Positions 18,530 through 28,304 of a stretch of DNA of 64,000 bases are shown piece by piece. The position numbers were made by a program, and so were the translations under genes. The first letter of the stretch is position 1. Every line of letters starts with the position of its first letter. Origin of the DNA: Bacillus mesophilus (lineage in GTDB: Bacteria; Bacillota; Bacilli; Bacillales; SA4); NCBI RefSeq assembly GCF_011008845.1, contig NZ_JAAIWM010000002.1, positions 1 through 64,000 of the forward strand. The letters run 5' to 3'. The notes below the pieces were generated by a model, which had not been told where the DNA came from, searched no databases, and was given only the letters and a program-made list of their open reading frames with translations.

Positions 18530-18544
18530 ATTATAATACTTTTA

Positions 18545-18889
18545 TTAACCTAAAAACATGTTGTTTGCAGGAAAACCTGGTGCTCCAGGAGCTGGTGCCA
18601 TTCCTGGCGCCATTCCTGGTGTTGGTGCCATTCCTGGAGTTGGTGCTACTCCCGGTGCTCCTCCTGGTATTGGTGCTCCTGGAGGGCAAACAAAATGTTG
18701 ATTTGCAACTTCATTCACAACTGATTCAGTGTGAGGGAAATAATGGTTGTGTTGATATAAGTGATGATTTACGTTTGTCGTATGACTTGGGTGAATATGT
18801 GGAACGATTGTTGTATCATGGAAATTTTGAACACAGCACTTCGTAGGGTATACAATAGGTGATAATACTTTCGGATTACAATGATGCAT
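18545..18889 (-). CDS. cotD: CotD-like spore coat protein with Pro-Gly-Ala repeat tail
   Basis: 114 residues from MHHCNPKVLSPIVYPTKCC. The N-terminal half (CCVQNFHDTTIVPHIHPSHTT, many His and Cys) is the CotD family signature of inner spore coat proteins. The C-terminal half is a low-complexity run of PGxAP units (PTPGMAP twice, then PGMAPAPGAP), which lengthens the protein beyond B. subtilis CotD (75 residues). GGAG lies 8 bases before the ATG. A possible SigK -10 (CATAGGCTG) with AC 17 bases upstream sits near 18935-18960. The position between ypsA and yprB matches B. subtilis. Confidence 0.88.
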   Translation of the reverse strand: MHHCNPKVLSPIVYPTKCCVQNFHDTTIVPHIHPSHTTNVNHHLYQHNHYFPHTESVVNEVANQHFVCPPGAPIPGGAPGVAPTPGMAPTPGMAPGMAPAPGAPGFPANNMFLG

Positions 18890-19143
18890 GCTAATTTCTC
18901 CTTTCAATTTCTCTTTTGTGTTTTACATTAACAGCCTATGAGAGAAGGAGGGTACATGTACTGATTAAAACACCTATTTTTGGGTTGTCTACCCCAAAAC
19001 TCCACGAAAGCCTATATGATTTCACTTGTACGATTACCCAAAAAGAATATAAAAAGTTCCTTTGAACTCTGAGAGAATAATAATCGTTAAACAAATCATG
19101 AAGAAAAAGAGATATAATAACGTTTTTGGCATATCCATTTGCT

Positions 19144-19260
19144 CTCCCTAAAATAATTTACAAGGATTCATTTTAAATTTATATAAATCCTTTTTCAACA
19201 AGTAAATTATAGAAGTGGCTTTACACTATTCGACAGCAACTTTTGACGAATTTTAGGGAG
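19144..19260. repeat. 117-bp element with 11-bp terminal inverted repeats
   Basis: CTCCCTAAAAT at the left is matched by its exact complement ATTTTAGGGAG at the right. Inside, AATTTAC/GTAAATT and AAGGATT/AAATCCTT form further nested inverted pairs. The size and ends resemble a MITE, but no clear target-site duplication is seen. It could equally be a structured 3' or regulatory element between cotD and yprB. The rest of 18890-19143 shows no gene. Confidence 0.5.
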
Positions 19261-19272
19261 TTATGCGCTTGC

Positions 19273-20523
19273 CTAGGAAATATCTGAATGTTTCTTATAC
19301 TTTATTTCCAAACGATTGATCCTTTTCTTTAACTCACGGTGGTTAAACAAAGGGATGGTCTGAGCCATTTCATAAGCCATGTTTGTGAATTCAAGCGCAG
19401 GCTCAATTTCTTTCGCTTTATGTTCATAGTATTTCGCAAGCTCTATCGCAGAATATATTCGGTCACTCTTAGGTACCTGATCCCCTAGACATAATTCCTT
19501 CCAAAGCTTTATTGCTTCTTCATACCTATTTTCTTTTTTACATACTGATGATAGCGCTAATTTGGCACCCCAATTATTTATACCTTTATTGTTTACAATC
19601 TCATAGTAATGCCTAGTTGCGGTTACTTTTTCTCCTACCGCTTCCATCCACCTTGCCACTTCAAAGTGCTCATTATCACTGCCTCTTTCCGCATGCAGTA
19701 GCTTGTTTGATATATGAGTGAAAAGAGTAATAAGCGTTAGGATATCTGTTTCATTATGCTTCATGATTCCAAAAACACCTTCTGGATTTTGATCCTCGAG
19801 ATAGTGAAAATAGATCATTGGTGCCATATAACCTGGTATATCACCATCTCTAGAAATGTTTAGAATTTGCTTTTCCACATTACTTAGCTTTAATGATTCA
19901 TATTCATTCTTCCATAAGCGTCTACTTGCATGAAGTAAATCAAAATGCCCGAATTTCGGTAGCTTTGGCACTTCATTTCTAATCATAGTGTGTCGTGTTT
20001 TTACTTGTGGCCAGTCAAACGCTTTTCCATTAAACGTTACTAGAGTTGTATAATCTACCTCTTGTAAAAAGTAATGATAAAGAGCAACTTCTGAAGCAGG
20101 ACTTGGTAAAAACAACTGCCTCAGCTGTACTTTGTCTTTAAACACTCTTGCATAGCCTAATAAAAAGATCGTATTTCCAGTCCCACCTCCAAGACCTGTT
20201 GTCTCAGTATCGAAAAAAAATAAATCTTGGCTTTGGAAGCCGGCTACTGATAAAGGGTGACTAAAGTCGGACTGATTCCACTCTCTGACTACATCATGTA
20301 AATCTCCTAAAGGATATAAACCATGATTTGTCGTTAAAGGATACTCCTTCTCTCTAATAAGAATATATTGATCTTCAAAATAATATGGCTTTGCATCAAA
20401 ATCCTCCCATTCCTGAATAAAAGGAATGTCTTCAGTAGGCTGACTGACTTCAATTGTTTCCTGGTGGTCAGAGTTTGTACCAAGGTGCTTTTTCATTCGA
20501 TTCAGCTTATTCTTTAACGACAT
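19273..20523 (-). CDS. yprB: DEDD-type 3'-5' exonuclease MrfB (YprB)
   Basis: 416 residues. An RNase H-like exonuclease domain occupies residues 100-270: motif I FFDTETTGLGGGTGN (DxE), motif II TFNGKAFDWP, and motif III ending in HNETDILTLI (D). The C-terminal third looks like TPR helices. In B. subtilis MrfB works with helicase MrfA in an UvrA-independent route for excision of mitomycin C adducts. It begins 25 bases after the yprA stop in the same operon. Confidence 0.93.
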   Translation of the reverse strand: MSLKNKLNRMKKHLGTNSDHQETIEVSQPTEDIPFIQEWEDFDAKPYYFEDQYILIREKEYPLTTNHGLYPLGDLHDVVREWNQSDFSHPLSVAGFQSQDLFFFDTETTGLGGGTGNTIFLLGYARVFKDKVQLRQLFLPSPASEVALYHYFLQEVDYTTLVTFNGKAFDWPQVKTRHTMIRNEVPKLPKFGHFDLLHASRRLWKNEYESLKLSNVEKQILNISRDGDIPGYMAPMIYFHYLEDQNPEGVFGIMKHNETDILTLITLFTHISNKLLHAERGSDNEHFEVARWMEAVGEKVTATRHYYEIVNNKGINNWGAKLALSSVCKKENRYEEAIKLWKELCLGDQVPKSDRIYSAIELAKYYEHKAKEIEPALEFTNMAYEMAQTIPLFNHRELKKRINRLEIKYKKHSDIS

Positions 20524-20548
20524 ATGTTCACCTCACTATTAGTTCCTC

Positions 20549-22804
20549 TTAAATAAATTGCTTGAGTAAATGGAGAGCAGCTGTTTTCGTGTTCGTATCG
20601 TAGGCGTCAAGCCCTACACATGAAGGACAGCCACTTTCACATAAACACTGATTAATCGACTTTTTAGCTTCTACTAGAATGTGTTCCATTTTGTCATAAA
20701 GCTTTTCACTTAACCCTATTCCACCTGGGTAGCGATCATATAGGTAGATAGTTGGTTCTCCTGAATGTGTGGATTTTACCTGTGGCACTATATGAACATC
20801 ACCTGGATCACACATGACAATTAAAGGAACAATATGCTTAATAGCATGGGCAACACCCAGTAAACCTTGTTCGAGTTTTTTCTCACTAATCTCTTCATCC
20901 TTAAGAAAAGTAAACCAAGCTGCGTTTGTGTGAAGCTCTTCTTCCGGAAGATGAATGGGACCTGACCCAATGTTTTCATGAGTCTCGAACTTAATTTTTT
21001 TAAAGATCGTCGCCATTGCAGTGACCATTACATCTCCATAGCCAAGCGTTAGTTTTTCATTTGTTCTTTCTTTATCTGCCTCTAGCACCTTTAGTTGAAC
21101 AGCTAGATTTGCATCTGTAAAATAATCAACCTCGACCTCTCTAACAAATGCTTTCTTTTCTTCCCAATCAAGTTTTTCAACTTGGAATTGAGTACCTTGG
21201 TGTAAATAGATCGCCTCATCGTGAAGAAGTGTCATTGCACTAAATCGATCCATTTCACCAATTACCTTTACATTTGCAGTGATGGTTTGGTCAATAATAA
21301 TAACGTTTTCTTGAGAAGCAGAACGCAAGCTGATGTTATGAGCAGGAAAAGCATCATTCATCCAGAACCATTTGTTTCCTCGATGATGAAGCACTTTTTC
21401 ATCTGTTAGGTATTCAAGGATATCCTCTAGTTCAACTCCACCAAAATCATCACCCTGCTTAAATGGAAGCTCGTAAGCTGCGCACTTTATGTGGTCTAAT
21501 AGAATCACAAGATTATCAGGGTTAATTCTAGCCGTTTCAGGATTCTGTTCAAAAAAGTACTCCGGATGTTGGATGATGTATTGATCTAACGGACTTGAGC
21601 TACCTACCATTATGATTAAAGCCTCTCCTTGCCTTCTGCCAGCTCTGCCAGCTTGTTGCCAAGCACTTGCAATCGTTCCTGGATAACCTGTCATGATACA
21701 AACTTGTAATTGACCAATATCAACACCTAGTTCAAGTGCATTGGTACTCACAACTCCATATATTTCACCATTTCTTAGTCCGCGTTCAATCTCTCTTCTT
21801 TGAACAGGCAGATATCCGCCACGATATCCACGAATTGACTTAGAACCAAGTTCATTTTTCACTAGTTCTTGTAAATAGGTTAGAATAATTTCTACACGTA
21901 CTCGACTGCGTGCAAATACAATTGTTTGAATCTTATTTTTTAAGAATTCACCAGCTAAATCTCTTACCTCTAATGTGGCGCTTTTTCTTATATTAAGAGG
22001 TTTGTTTACCACAGGAGGATTATAAAAGGCAAAATGTTTTCTACCTGAAGGTGCACCGTTGTTATTAATTAATTCCATATCTGAACCTGTTAGTTGCTCG
22101 GCAAGCTCCTTGGGATTGGAAATCGTTGCTGAGGTACAAATAAACTGCGGATTACTTCCATAAAAACGGCAAATTCTCATTAACCGTCGAATCACATTTG
22201 CTACATGACTACCAAACACACCACGATAGATATGTAGTTCATCGATAACGATATATTTGAGATTTTCAAACAGCGATACCCATTTTGTATGATGAGGTAA
22301 AATGGCCGAGTGAAGCATGTCCGGATTTGTAATAACGATATGTCCTGCTTTTCTAACCTTTTGTCTAATTGATGGTGCCGTATCCCCATCATAGGTATAG
22401 CTATTAATTGATACCCCAATTTGTTCGATCAATTCGTTTAGCTCACTTTTTTGATCTTGTGCCAATGCTTTAGTCGGAAATAAGTATAGGGCTCTTGAAT
22501 CAGAGTTTTCAAGAACTGACTGTAAAACAGGTAGATTATAACAAAGCGTTTTTCCAGAAGCCGTTGGAGTCACCGCAACAAAGTTCTTCCCTCTTTTAAT
22601 GGCTTCATATGCCTGGACCTGGTGGGTGTATAGTTCGTTTATGCCTCTAGCTTGTAAGGCATTAGACAGCTTTTCGTCGATTGAATTCGGAATCGGGGCA
22701 GTTTTAGCTGACTTGGCATCAATCGTATGCCAGTGAACTATTTGTTTATTTTGTTTAAGCTCATGTATGAGATCTTGCATATTCTGCTTAGCAAATGGTT
22801 GCAT
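20549..22804 (-). CDS. yprA: DEAD/DEAH-box helicase MrfA (YprA)
   Basis: 751 residues from MQPFAKQNMQDL. Superfamily 2 motifs: HQVQAYEAIKRG, Walker A TPTASGKTL, DELH, TSATI, VSTNALELGVDIG and QQAGRAGRRQGEA. A DUF1998-type C-terminal region ends with the four-cysteine cluster CLCESGCPSC, which is required for function in the family. MrfA is a 3'-5' helicase in mitomycin-adduct repair with MrfB. GAGGTG lies 6 bases before the ATG; an upstream in-frame ATG at 22915 would run through the neighbouring terminator and is rejected. Confidence 0.94.
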   Translation of the reverse strand: MQPFAKQNMQDLIHELKQNKQIVHWHTIDAKSAKTAPIPNSIDEKLSNALQARGINELYTHQVQAYEAIKRGKNFVAVTPTASGKTLCYNLPVLQSVLENSDSRALYLFPTKALAQDQKSELNELIEQIGVSINSYTYDGDTAPSIRQKVRKAGHIVITNPDMLHSAILPHHTKWVSLFENLKYIVIDELHIYRGVFGSHVANVIRRLMRICRFYGSNPQFICTSATISNPKELAEQLTGSDMELINNNGAPSGRKHFAFYNPPVVNKPLNIRKSATLEVRDLAGEFLKNKIQTIVFARSRVRVEIILTYLQELVKNELGSKSIRGYRGGYLPVQRREIERGLRNGEIYGVVSTNALELGVDIGQLQVCIMTGYPGTIASAWQQAGRAGRRQGEALIIMVGSSSPLDQYIIQHPEYFFEQNPETARINPDNLVILLDHIKCAAYELPFKQGDDFGGVELEDILEYLTDEKVLHHRGNKWFWMNDAFPAHNISLRSASQENVIIIDQTITANVKVIGEMDRFSAMTLLHDEAIYLHQGTQFQVEKLDWEEKKAFVREVEVDYFTDANLAVQLKVLEADKERTNEKLTLGYGDVMVTAMATIFKKIKFETHENIGSGPIHLPEEELHTNAAWFTFLKDEEISEKKLEQGLLGVAHAIKHIVPLIVMCDPGDVHIVPQVKSTHSGEPTIYLYDRYPGGIGLSEKLYDKMEHILVEAKKSINQCLCESGCPSCVGLDAYDTNTKTAALHLLKQFI

Positions 22805-22856
22805 TATTTTCACCTCTAATAGTTCTATTTTAACGAATAAGTGTTCGATTCGTAAA

Positions 22857-22888
22857 TAAAAAAACAACGACCTTATAAAGATCGTTGG
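22857..22888 (-). terminator. Terminator after the SagB-like gene
   Basis: CAACGA-C-CTT pairs with AAG-A-TCGTTG, followed by U7 on the minus strand, 85 bases past the stop. Confidence 0.7.
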
Positions 22889-22972
22889 GCTTTTATCCGA
22901 AATATGGAAAAACAATCACTCAAAAGTTCTAATACTAATCAATAAAACGGTCTATACTGTAGCACCTATGGC

Positions 22973-23764
22973 TTAATCAAGCTTTGGAGGTCTTCGATCA
23001 GATAACCAATCTTTTCCTTCTACATTACCCACTGATGCCATTAATACGGATATGTGGTTTTGTCCATCAATTCCTAGAAACTTATTCATTTCCTTATCAA
23101 ACCAATGACCCATAGTACATGACCCTAATCCTAATGCATTTGCTACAAGATGAAAGTTTTGTGCTACATGCCCAACATCCCACCATATATAACGATAGGC
23201 TCTTTCTTTATATTTGTAAGATGTTCGGTCAATCACAGCTGTCCAAATAAAATTTACAGCAGCTTTTTTAGTCATTTGCTGTTCTTCTGTTACCTCATAA
23301 GCAAAGTCTGAGAAATCTCCTAGTTTTAATCCCTCTAGGACCCAATCTTGGACATTCAAGTGATATAAACCACTCTCTATCCCTTCTACATTGTTTATAA
23401 GCATATATGTCTCAATAGGATAAAGTGCGCCAGCTGAAGGAGAAGTTCTAACTTGATAGTCACCTAGATCACCCGTTATTCCCTGTGTTCCCCAGAGTAT
23501 AAGGTTTAATTGCTCTAATGTAAGTGGTTTCTCAATAAAATTTCGTTTAGATCTTCTATTTTGCAGAATATTCCATAAGGATGGAACTTCTTTAAAGTTT
23601 GGTTTACCTAGAGGGATTGTAACTACGGCATCTTCATAATTCAGGTAGGTTGGAGGTTTTTTCGAAGAATCCACTTTCAAATGCCAATCTTTTTCCAAAT
23701 CTCCATAACCATAAGACGTGGCTTCAATGAATTCCTGACAGGCTATTTCCCAATTTTTTAACAT
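22973..23764 (-). CDS. SagB-type nitroreductase-family flavoprotein
   Basis: 263 residues of the FMN-dependent nitroreductase fold, SagB/ThcOx branch: NRRSKRNFIEKPLTLEQLNLILW, then RTSPSAGALYPIETY (the characteristic SagB motif), a YIWWDVGHVAQNFHLVANALGLGSC core and MASVGN near the end. In peptide-modifying operons SagB oxidises azolines to azoles, but no cyclodehydratase or precursor is adjacent, so this one is probably a stand-alone oxidoreductase. It is transcribed divergently from a LysR-type regulator that probably controls it. Confidence 0.85.
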   Translation of the reverse strand: MLKNWEIACQEFIEATSYGYGDLEKDWHLKVDSSKKPPTYLNYEDAVVTIPLGKPNFKEVPSLWNILQNRRSKRNFIEKPLTLEQLNLILWGTQGITGDLGDYQVRTSPSAGALYPIETYMLINNVEGIESGLYHLNVQDWVLEGLKLGDFSDFAYEVTEEQQMTKKAAVNFIWTAVIDRTSYKYKERAYRYIWWDVGHVAQNFHLVANALGLGSCTMGHWFDKEMNKFLGIDGQNHISVLMASVGNVEGKDWLSDRRPPKLD

Positions 23765-23858
23765 AACGATTAACCCTCCGTTTTTTTACTTACTATTATT
23801 CTATTTTTTAGTATATAATCTGTATATCTATTAGTAAAATTAATATTTTTTATCTATG

Positions 23859-23876
23859 CATTAGTTTTTTCTAATG
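23859..23876. promoter_or_regulatory. Palindrome in the LysR/SagB divergent region
   Basis: CATTAG-TTTTTT-CTAATG is a perfect inverted repeat ending 14 bases before the LysR start codon. Its placement suits autoregulation. It lacks the exact T-N11-A spacing one would like for LysR sites, so the assignment is tentative. Confidence 0.45.
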
Positions 23877-23889
23877 AAATGAGGTTAGT

Positions 23890-24762
23890 ATGACACTATT
23901 ACAATATGAAGTTTTTATGACAGTAGTAGAATTAAAAAGTTTTACAAAAGCTAGTGATAAGCTAGGTTATACTCAGTCAGCTGTTTCTCAAATGATCAAG
24001 AGCTTGGAGGATGAGCTACAAGTAAAGCTCCTAGAACGAAGCAGAAACGGTGTCACTCCCACTATTATTGGAGAAAGAATGTTAAGGAACATGAGAGAGA
24101 TCATGAAGCTAAAAAAAACAATGATACAGGAAGCTGCATCATTTAATGGCCTTTCTATTGGTTCAATCAAAATTGGTATAACACCTAGCGTTTCTTCTAA
24201 CATTTTACCTAAAATCGTTGGTACATTTCGAAAAAACTATCCTGATATTGAGCTTATCATTTTTGAAAGTACTTTAACTGATGTGCAAAAACTAATTAAG
24301 AACGAAGAAATAGATGTTGGACTTACAATCTTAGATCAACAGGATGGGCTTGATCAGGTACCAATCCTTTCTGATCAATTAATGGTACTTCTGCAAGAAA
24401 CTCATTCATTATCAAGTAAAGAATACGTTTCACTAGAAGATATTTCTGAGAGCTGCTTTATTATGCCAAAAGGTGATTGTGACATTTTGTTAAAAAAGGC
24501 CTTTAATAAAACAAAGGTCACTCCCACTATTCGTTATGAAATCCAAGATTCATCCACGATTATAGCAATGGTAAAAGAAGGAATAGCATTAACCATTCTG
24601 CCTGAACTTGCTATTCCAAAAGATACTGCAGGCCTGGTTTCGATCCCTTTATATCCATTCAAAAAACGAAAGGTTGGATTTATCATTAAGGATATCCAGT
24701 CTATTTCACCTGGTTTAGCAGAATTTATTGTTCATGTTAAACATACTTTTAATAATCCTTAA
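23890..24762 (+). CDS. LysR-family transcriptional regulator
   Basis: 290 residues. The N-terminal winged helix-turn-helix is typical (YEVFMTVVELKSFTKASDKLGYTQSAVSQMIKSLE), followed by the effector domain opening SIKIGITPSVSSNILPKIV. GAGGT lies 6 bases before the ATG. It is divergent from the SagB-like gene with a 125-base shared control region. The effector is unknown. Confidence 0.92.
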   Translation: MTLLQYEVFMTVVELKSFTKASDKLGYTQSAVSQMIKSLEDELQVKLLERSRNGVTPTIIGERMLRNMREIMKLKKTMIQEAASFNGLSIGSIKIGITPSVSSNILPKIVGTFRKNYPDIELIIFESTLTDVQKLIKNEEIDVGLTILDQQDGLDQVPILSDQLMVLLQETHSLSSKEYVSLEDISESCFIMPKGDCDILLKKAFNKTKVTPTIRYEIQDSSTIIAMVKEGIALTILPELAIPKDTAGLVSIPLYPFKKRKVGFIIKDIQSISPGLAEFIVHVKHTFNNP

Positions 24763-24778
24763 ATTTTTTTACCAAGAT

Positions 24779-24827
24779 AAGCTGCCAGATCATTTCCGAA
24801 AGACCTACTAGGAACTTTTGGCAGCTT
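24779..24827. terminator. Stem-loop between LysR and GNAT genes
   Basis: AAGCTGCCA (24779-24787) pairs perfectly with TGGCAGCTT (24819-24827) over a long 31-base loop. It lies between convergent genes and probably ends transcription from one or both sides. No strong U tract is present. Confidence 0.45.
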
Positions 24828-24874
24828 CTACTTATGAAGAAATGAAACTATAGTAAAATATTTTGGTTACATAG

Positions 24875-25414
24875 TTAATTAAACCTCCCCATAACTGCGG
24901 TATTATAATACTTATGGTCGGAATGCAGCTTATCATTTTTTAAAATCCCTTCTACTTCGAAACCATGTTTTTCATAAAGCTTTATTGCTTTTTCGTTTGT
25001 TTCTATTACATTTAAAGTCACTTTCTTAATCCCGTTTAAGTCCGCCCAACGTAAGGACTCTGTTAAGAGGCTTTGCCCGATTCCGTAACCCCAATATTCC
25101 TTCAGTACACAGACACCAAACTCGACTTTATGAGATGTTCTCTTTAATAGGCTACCAGCACACCTTGAAAAACCAACAATTCTCTCATCCACTTCAGCAA
25201 CTAAAAATAGATTATTTACAAGATAAGTGTCTTCTCTAATGATTTGCTTAAATCCTGATTCATCTATGTATGACTCACCTTTTTCTCGATCTAAATACTC
25301 TGTTTCTCCATCTATTTGTAACCTTACTTCAGATAACTCTTTTGCATCTTTCTCAATTGCTGGCCTTATCGTATATCGTAGATTATTTTGAAAAAAATTC
25401 TTTGAATGATCCAT
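24875..25414 (-). CDS. GNAT-family N-acetyltransferase
   Basis: 179 residues from MDHSKNFFQNN. The acetyl-CoA-binding motif A is clear (VEFGVCVLKEYWGYGIGQSL), with motif B LNVIETNEKAIKLYEKHGFEVEG. AAGGAG lies 6 bases before the ATG at 25414. The substrate is unknown: the RimI-like C-terminal pattern is shared by amino-group and protein N-acetylating enzymes. It is monocistronic. Confidence 0.88.
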   Translation of the reverse strand: MDHSKNFFQNNLRYTIRPAIEKDAKELSEVRLQIDGETEYLDREKGESYIDESGFKQIIREDTYLVNNLFLVAEVDERIVGFSRCAGSLLKRTSHKVEFGVCVLKEYWGYGIGQSLLTESLRWADLNGIKKVTLNVIETNEKAIKLYEKHGFEVEGILKNDKLHSDHKYYNTAVMGRFN

Positions 25415-25467
25415 TAATACTCCTTCTTTCTTATCATAGATATATACAGTCAAATATATAGAAAACC

Positions 25468-25499
25468 TCAAAAGATGCTCCCTGTTACAGGAAGCATCT
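25468..25499 (-). terminator. Terminator after the class II aldolase gene
   Basis: AGATGCTCCCTG pairs with CAGGAAGCATCT over a three-base loop, followed by UUUUG on the minus strand. Confidence 0.8.
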
Positions 25500-25541
25500 C
25501 ATCAAACTCTTATTTAACCACACTATCTTAACACGTGGCGA

Positions 25542-26336
25542 TTAATCTAGTAAATCGGGCTGTTCTTTCACGATTCGATCCCAAAGCGGCTGGAACTGGA
25601 ACCATCCTGCGAGATGGGTACCTACTTCGGAATGGGCTGATTTAGCACCTGTTTCCGAAATGAGTCTAGGCGCGCCCGCCGCTTCTGCCAATAACTGTGC
25701 CTGACAAGACCTTTCCATTGTAATAAACCACCAAGCTGCTTCATCAACCGTATGTCCAACAGTTAACAACCCATGGTTCATTAAAATAGCGGCTTTATTA
25801 TTTCCTAACGCATCTGCTATTTTTTTCCCCTCATCTGTATCCAATACTAGGCCAGTATAATCGTCAAACACACTATGGTCATCGTAAAATGCACACGCAT
25901 CCTGAGTAATAGGATCTAGTGTCCTTCCTAAAGAAGACCACGTTTTTCCATAAACAGAATGGGCATGTGCAGCAGCAACCACATCAGGACGAGCTGCATG
26001 GATCTGCGAGTGAATGGCAAAAGCAGCTCGATTAACGGGACGGTCTCCTTCCACGACCTCTCCTGAGTGATTTACAAGAATTAAATCAGAAGCCTTGATT
26101 TGACCAAAATGCATCCCAAATGGATTCACCCAAAAATGATCTTTCTCTTTCGGATCCCTTGCTGTAATATGTCCAGCGACTCCTTCATCAAAGCCAAATT
26201 TAGAAAAAAGACGAAACGCAGCAGCTAACCTCTGTTTAATATGAAGCCGTTCTTCTTCAACAGATTCGAACGTGGGTTGTTGGAAAAGCGCTTTCATTTT
26301 TGAGGCTTGTGTTTCTACTGTTTTATCATTTGCCAT
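25542..26336 (-). CDS. Class II aldolase/adducin-family protein
   Basis: 264 residues from MANDKTVETQ. It has the class II aldolase fold: GFDEGVAGHITARDP, the AAHAHSVYGKTW zinc-histidine motif, and AILMNHGLLTVG with a third histidine. The family includes L-fuculose and ribulose phosphate aldolases/epimerases and many uncharacterised members of this length. No sugar kinase is nearby. GGAGGG lies 6 bases before the ATG. Confidence 0.85.
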   Translation of the reverse strand: MANDKTVETQASKMKALFQQPTFESVEEERLHIKQRLAAAFRLFSKFGFDEGVAGHITARDPKEKDHFWVNPFGMHFGQIKASDLILVNHSGEVVEGDRPVNRAAFAIHSQIHAARPDVVAAAHAHSVYGKTWSSLGRTLDPITQDACAFYDDHSVFDDYTGLVLDTDEGKKIADALGNNKAAILMNHGLLTVGHTVDEAAWWFITMERSCQAQLLAEAAGAPRLISETGAKSAHSEVGTHLAGWFQFQPLWDRIVKEQPDLLD

Positions 26337-26484
26337 GATATCCCTCCTCACAATCTTTTAATATGAATCTACTAAGTATAAAAATTTGTTTTAAGTGTAT
26401 TCAAATACATCCTACTACATTACATATTTTTAAAAATTTTGATTTTTAATAAATATGAATGAGCATATATTTCACCAATAAAAT

Positions 26485-26525
26485 AAAAAGACTAACAAAT
26501 CGGGAGGCCGATTTGTTAGTCTTTA
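26485..26525 (-). terminator. Terminator after arsC
   Basis: A perfect 15-bp stem (AGACTAACAAATCGG) with loop GAGG, followed by a U-rich tail on the minus strand. Confidence 0.85.
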
Positions 26526-26548
26526 CTACATACCACAATCTTTCAGGA

Positions 26549-26968
26549 TTATTCTCCTGTCTTTGCGAAGCTATGAATACGATCTCCTATTTCATCACGA
26601 ACTCGTTGGAAAAATACCCATTTTTCTTCTTCCGCTCCTTCTGCTTTTGCTGGATCGTCAAAGCCCCAGTGAACTCTTTTGATATGAGGAGGAGTAACTG
26701 GACAATGGTCTGCTGCATGTCCACAAAGCGTTACTACTAAATCTGCATTGTTTAGAATTTCAGGATCAATCGTATCTGACGTTTGTGTTGAAATATCAAT
26801 ACCAGCTTCCATCATCGCCTTAACAGCATTTGGGTTTAAGCCATGCGCTTCAAGACCAGCACTTCTTACATCCCACTCTGCTCCTAAATGTTTCTTCGCC
26901 CACCCTTCTGCCATTTGGCTTCTGCAAGAATTTCCTGTACATAAGAAATAGATTGTTTTTTTAGACAT
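26549..26968 (-). CDS. arsC: Thioredoxin-coupled arsenate reductase ArsC
   Basis: 139 residues of the low-molecular-weight phosphatase fold. The nucleophile loop C10-TGNSC15-R and the cysteine pair C82/C89 (LCGHAADHC) match the residues used by the S. aureus and B. subtilis enzymes. It reduces As(V) to As(III), which ArsB exports. AAAGGAGAAAAC precedes the ATG. It is the last gene of arsRBC. Confidence 0.97.
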   Translation of the reverse strand: MSKKTIYFLCTGNSCRSQMAEGWAKKHLGAEWDVRSAGLEAHGLNPNAVKAMMEAGIDISTQTSDTIDPEILNNADLVVTLCGHAADHCPVTPPHIKRVHWGFDDPAKAEGAEEEKWVFFQRVRDEIGDRIHSFAKTGE

Positions 26969-26989
26969 GTTTGTTTTCTCCTTTGTTGT

Positions 26990-28288
26990 TTAATGAATAA
27001 TTAGTAACCAAATATATAATCCAACTAGAGTGATAAACAATGTTGGAACGGTTAAGATGATCCCTACTTTGAAATAAGTTCCCCATGAGATTTTTACACC
27101 CTTTAAAGATAAAACATGTAACCAAAGTAACGTTGCTAGGGATCCGATTGGTGTAATTTTCGGCCCTAAATCTGAACCAATTATATTTGCGTAAATAAGC
27201 GCTTCTCGAGTTACACCGGTTGTGTTAGTGTCTGCTATGGCCAATGCATCAATCATCACAGTCGGCATATTATTCATCACTGACGATAGAATCGCAGCAA
27301 TAAAGCCCATTCCGATTGTAGCAGCGAACAAGCCTTGATCTGCTGTTACCTGAATGATGTCTGATAACACATTCGTTAGTCCTACATTTCTTAATCCATA
27401 AACGACAACATACATCCCAATAGAGAAAAACACGATAGCCCAAGGTGCACCTTTTATAACCGTGCGTGTATCTACAGCTGAACTTTTCTTAGCCATCATT
27501 AAAAAGAAAATCGTAACAATTCCGGCAATAATGGATACTGGTACTCCTATAAATTCACTTGCGAAATATCCAATTAACAATACTGCTAGGACATACCATG
27601 ACAAACGAAACATTTTTTTATCACGAATGGCGTCTGCTGGGTTCTTCAAGTTAGTTAGTTGATAATTCTTAGGTAGATTTTTACGGAAATAAAGGTATAA
27701 AACTAAAATACTTGCCCCTAATGAAAAGAAATTTGGAATAATCATTCTTGATGCGTATTCGATAAATCCTATGTTAAAGAAATCAGCCGACACTATGTTA
27801 ACTAGATTACTTACCACTAGTGGAAGTGAGGTGGTATCTGCTATGAATCCACTTGCAATAATAAAAGGAAAAATCATTTTTTCTTCAAACTTTAAATTTC
27901 GAACCATCGCTAATACGATCGGAGTTAAAATTAGTGCCGCTCCGTCGTTAGCAAAGAATGCTGCAACTAGTGATCCTAAAATCGCAACGTAAATAAACAT
28001 GCGAATTCCATTACCTTTTGCGGCTCTTGCCATGTGAAGTGCTGACCACTCAAAAAATCCTATTTCATCTAAGATTAAAGAAATAATAATAATAGCAATA
28101 AAAGTTAAAGTCGCATTCCACACTATAGATGTCACATCAATAACATCGTTGAAATCAACCACTCCTACTATTAATGCAAGAATGGCTCCCCCACAGGCTG
28201 ACCAACCAATCGATAAACCTTTAGGCTGCCAAATAACTAAAATTAATGTTACTAAAAAAATCAATGATGCAATCCAAACTGATGTCAA
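26990..28288 (-). CDS. arsB: Arsenite efflux permease ArsB
   Basis: 432 residues with about twelve hydrophobic segments. ArsB signatures are visible: [51 protein letters not shown] and [25 protein letters not shown]. It exports As(III)/Sb(III) driven by the proton gradient. It lies between arsR (16-base gap) and arsC (21-base gap). Confidence 0.97.
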   Translation of the reverse strand: MTSVWIASLIFLVTLILVIWQPKGLSIGWSACGGAILALIVGVVDFNDVIDVTSIVWNATLTFIAIIIISLILDEIGFFEWSALHMARAAKGNGIRMFIYVAILGSLVAAFFANDGAALILTPIVLAMVRNLKFEEKMIFPFIIASGFIADTTSLPLVVSNLVNIVSADFFNIGFIEYASRMIIPNFFSLGASILVLYLYFRKNLPKNYQLTNLKNPADAIRDKKMFRLSWYVLAVLLIGYFASEFIGVPVSIIAGIVTIFFLMMAKKSSAVDTRTVIKGAPWAIVFFSIGMYVVVYGLRNVGLTNVLSDIIQVTADQGLFAATIGMGFIAAILSSVMNNMPTVMIDALAIADTNTTGVTREALIYANIIGSDLGPKITPIGSLATLLWLHVLSLKGVKISWGTYFKVGIILTVPTLFITLVGLYIWLLIIH

Positions 28289-28304
28289 ACTAATACCCTC
28301 CTAT

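Noticed and set aside
22805..22915. N-terminal extension of YprA from an upstream ATG
   Set aside because: It would translate through the terminator of the SagB-like gene, and the good ribosome binding site is at 22804.
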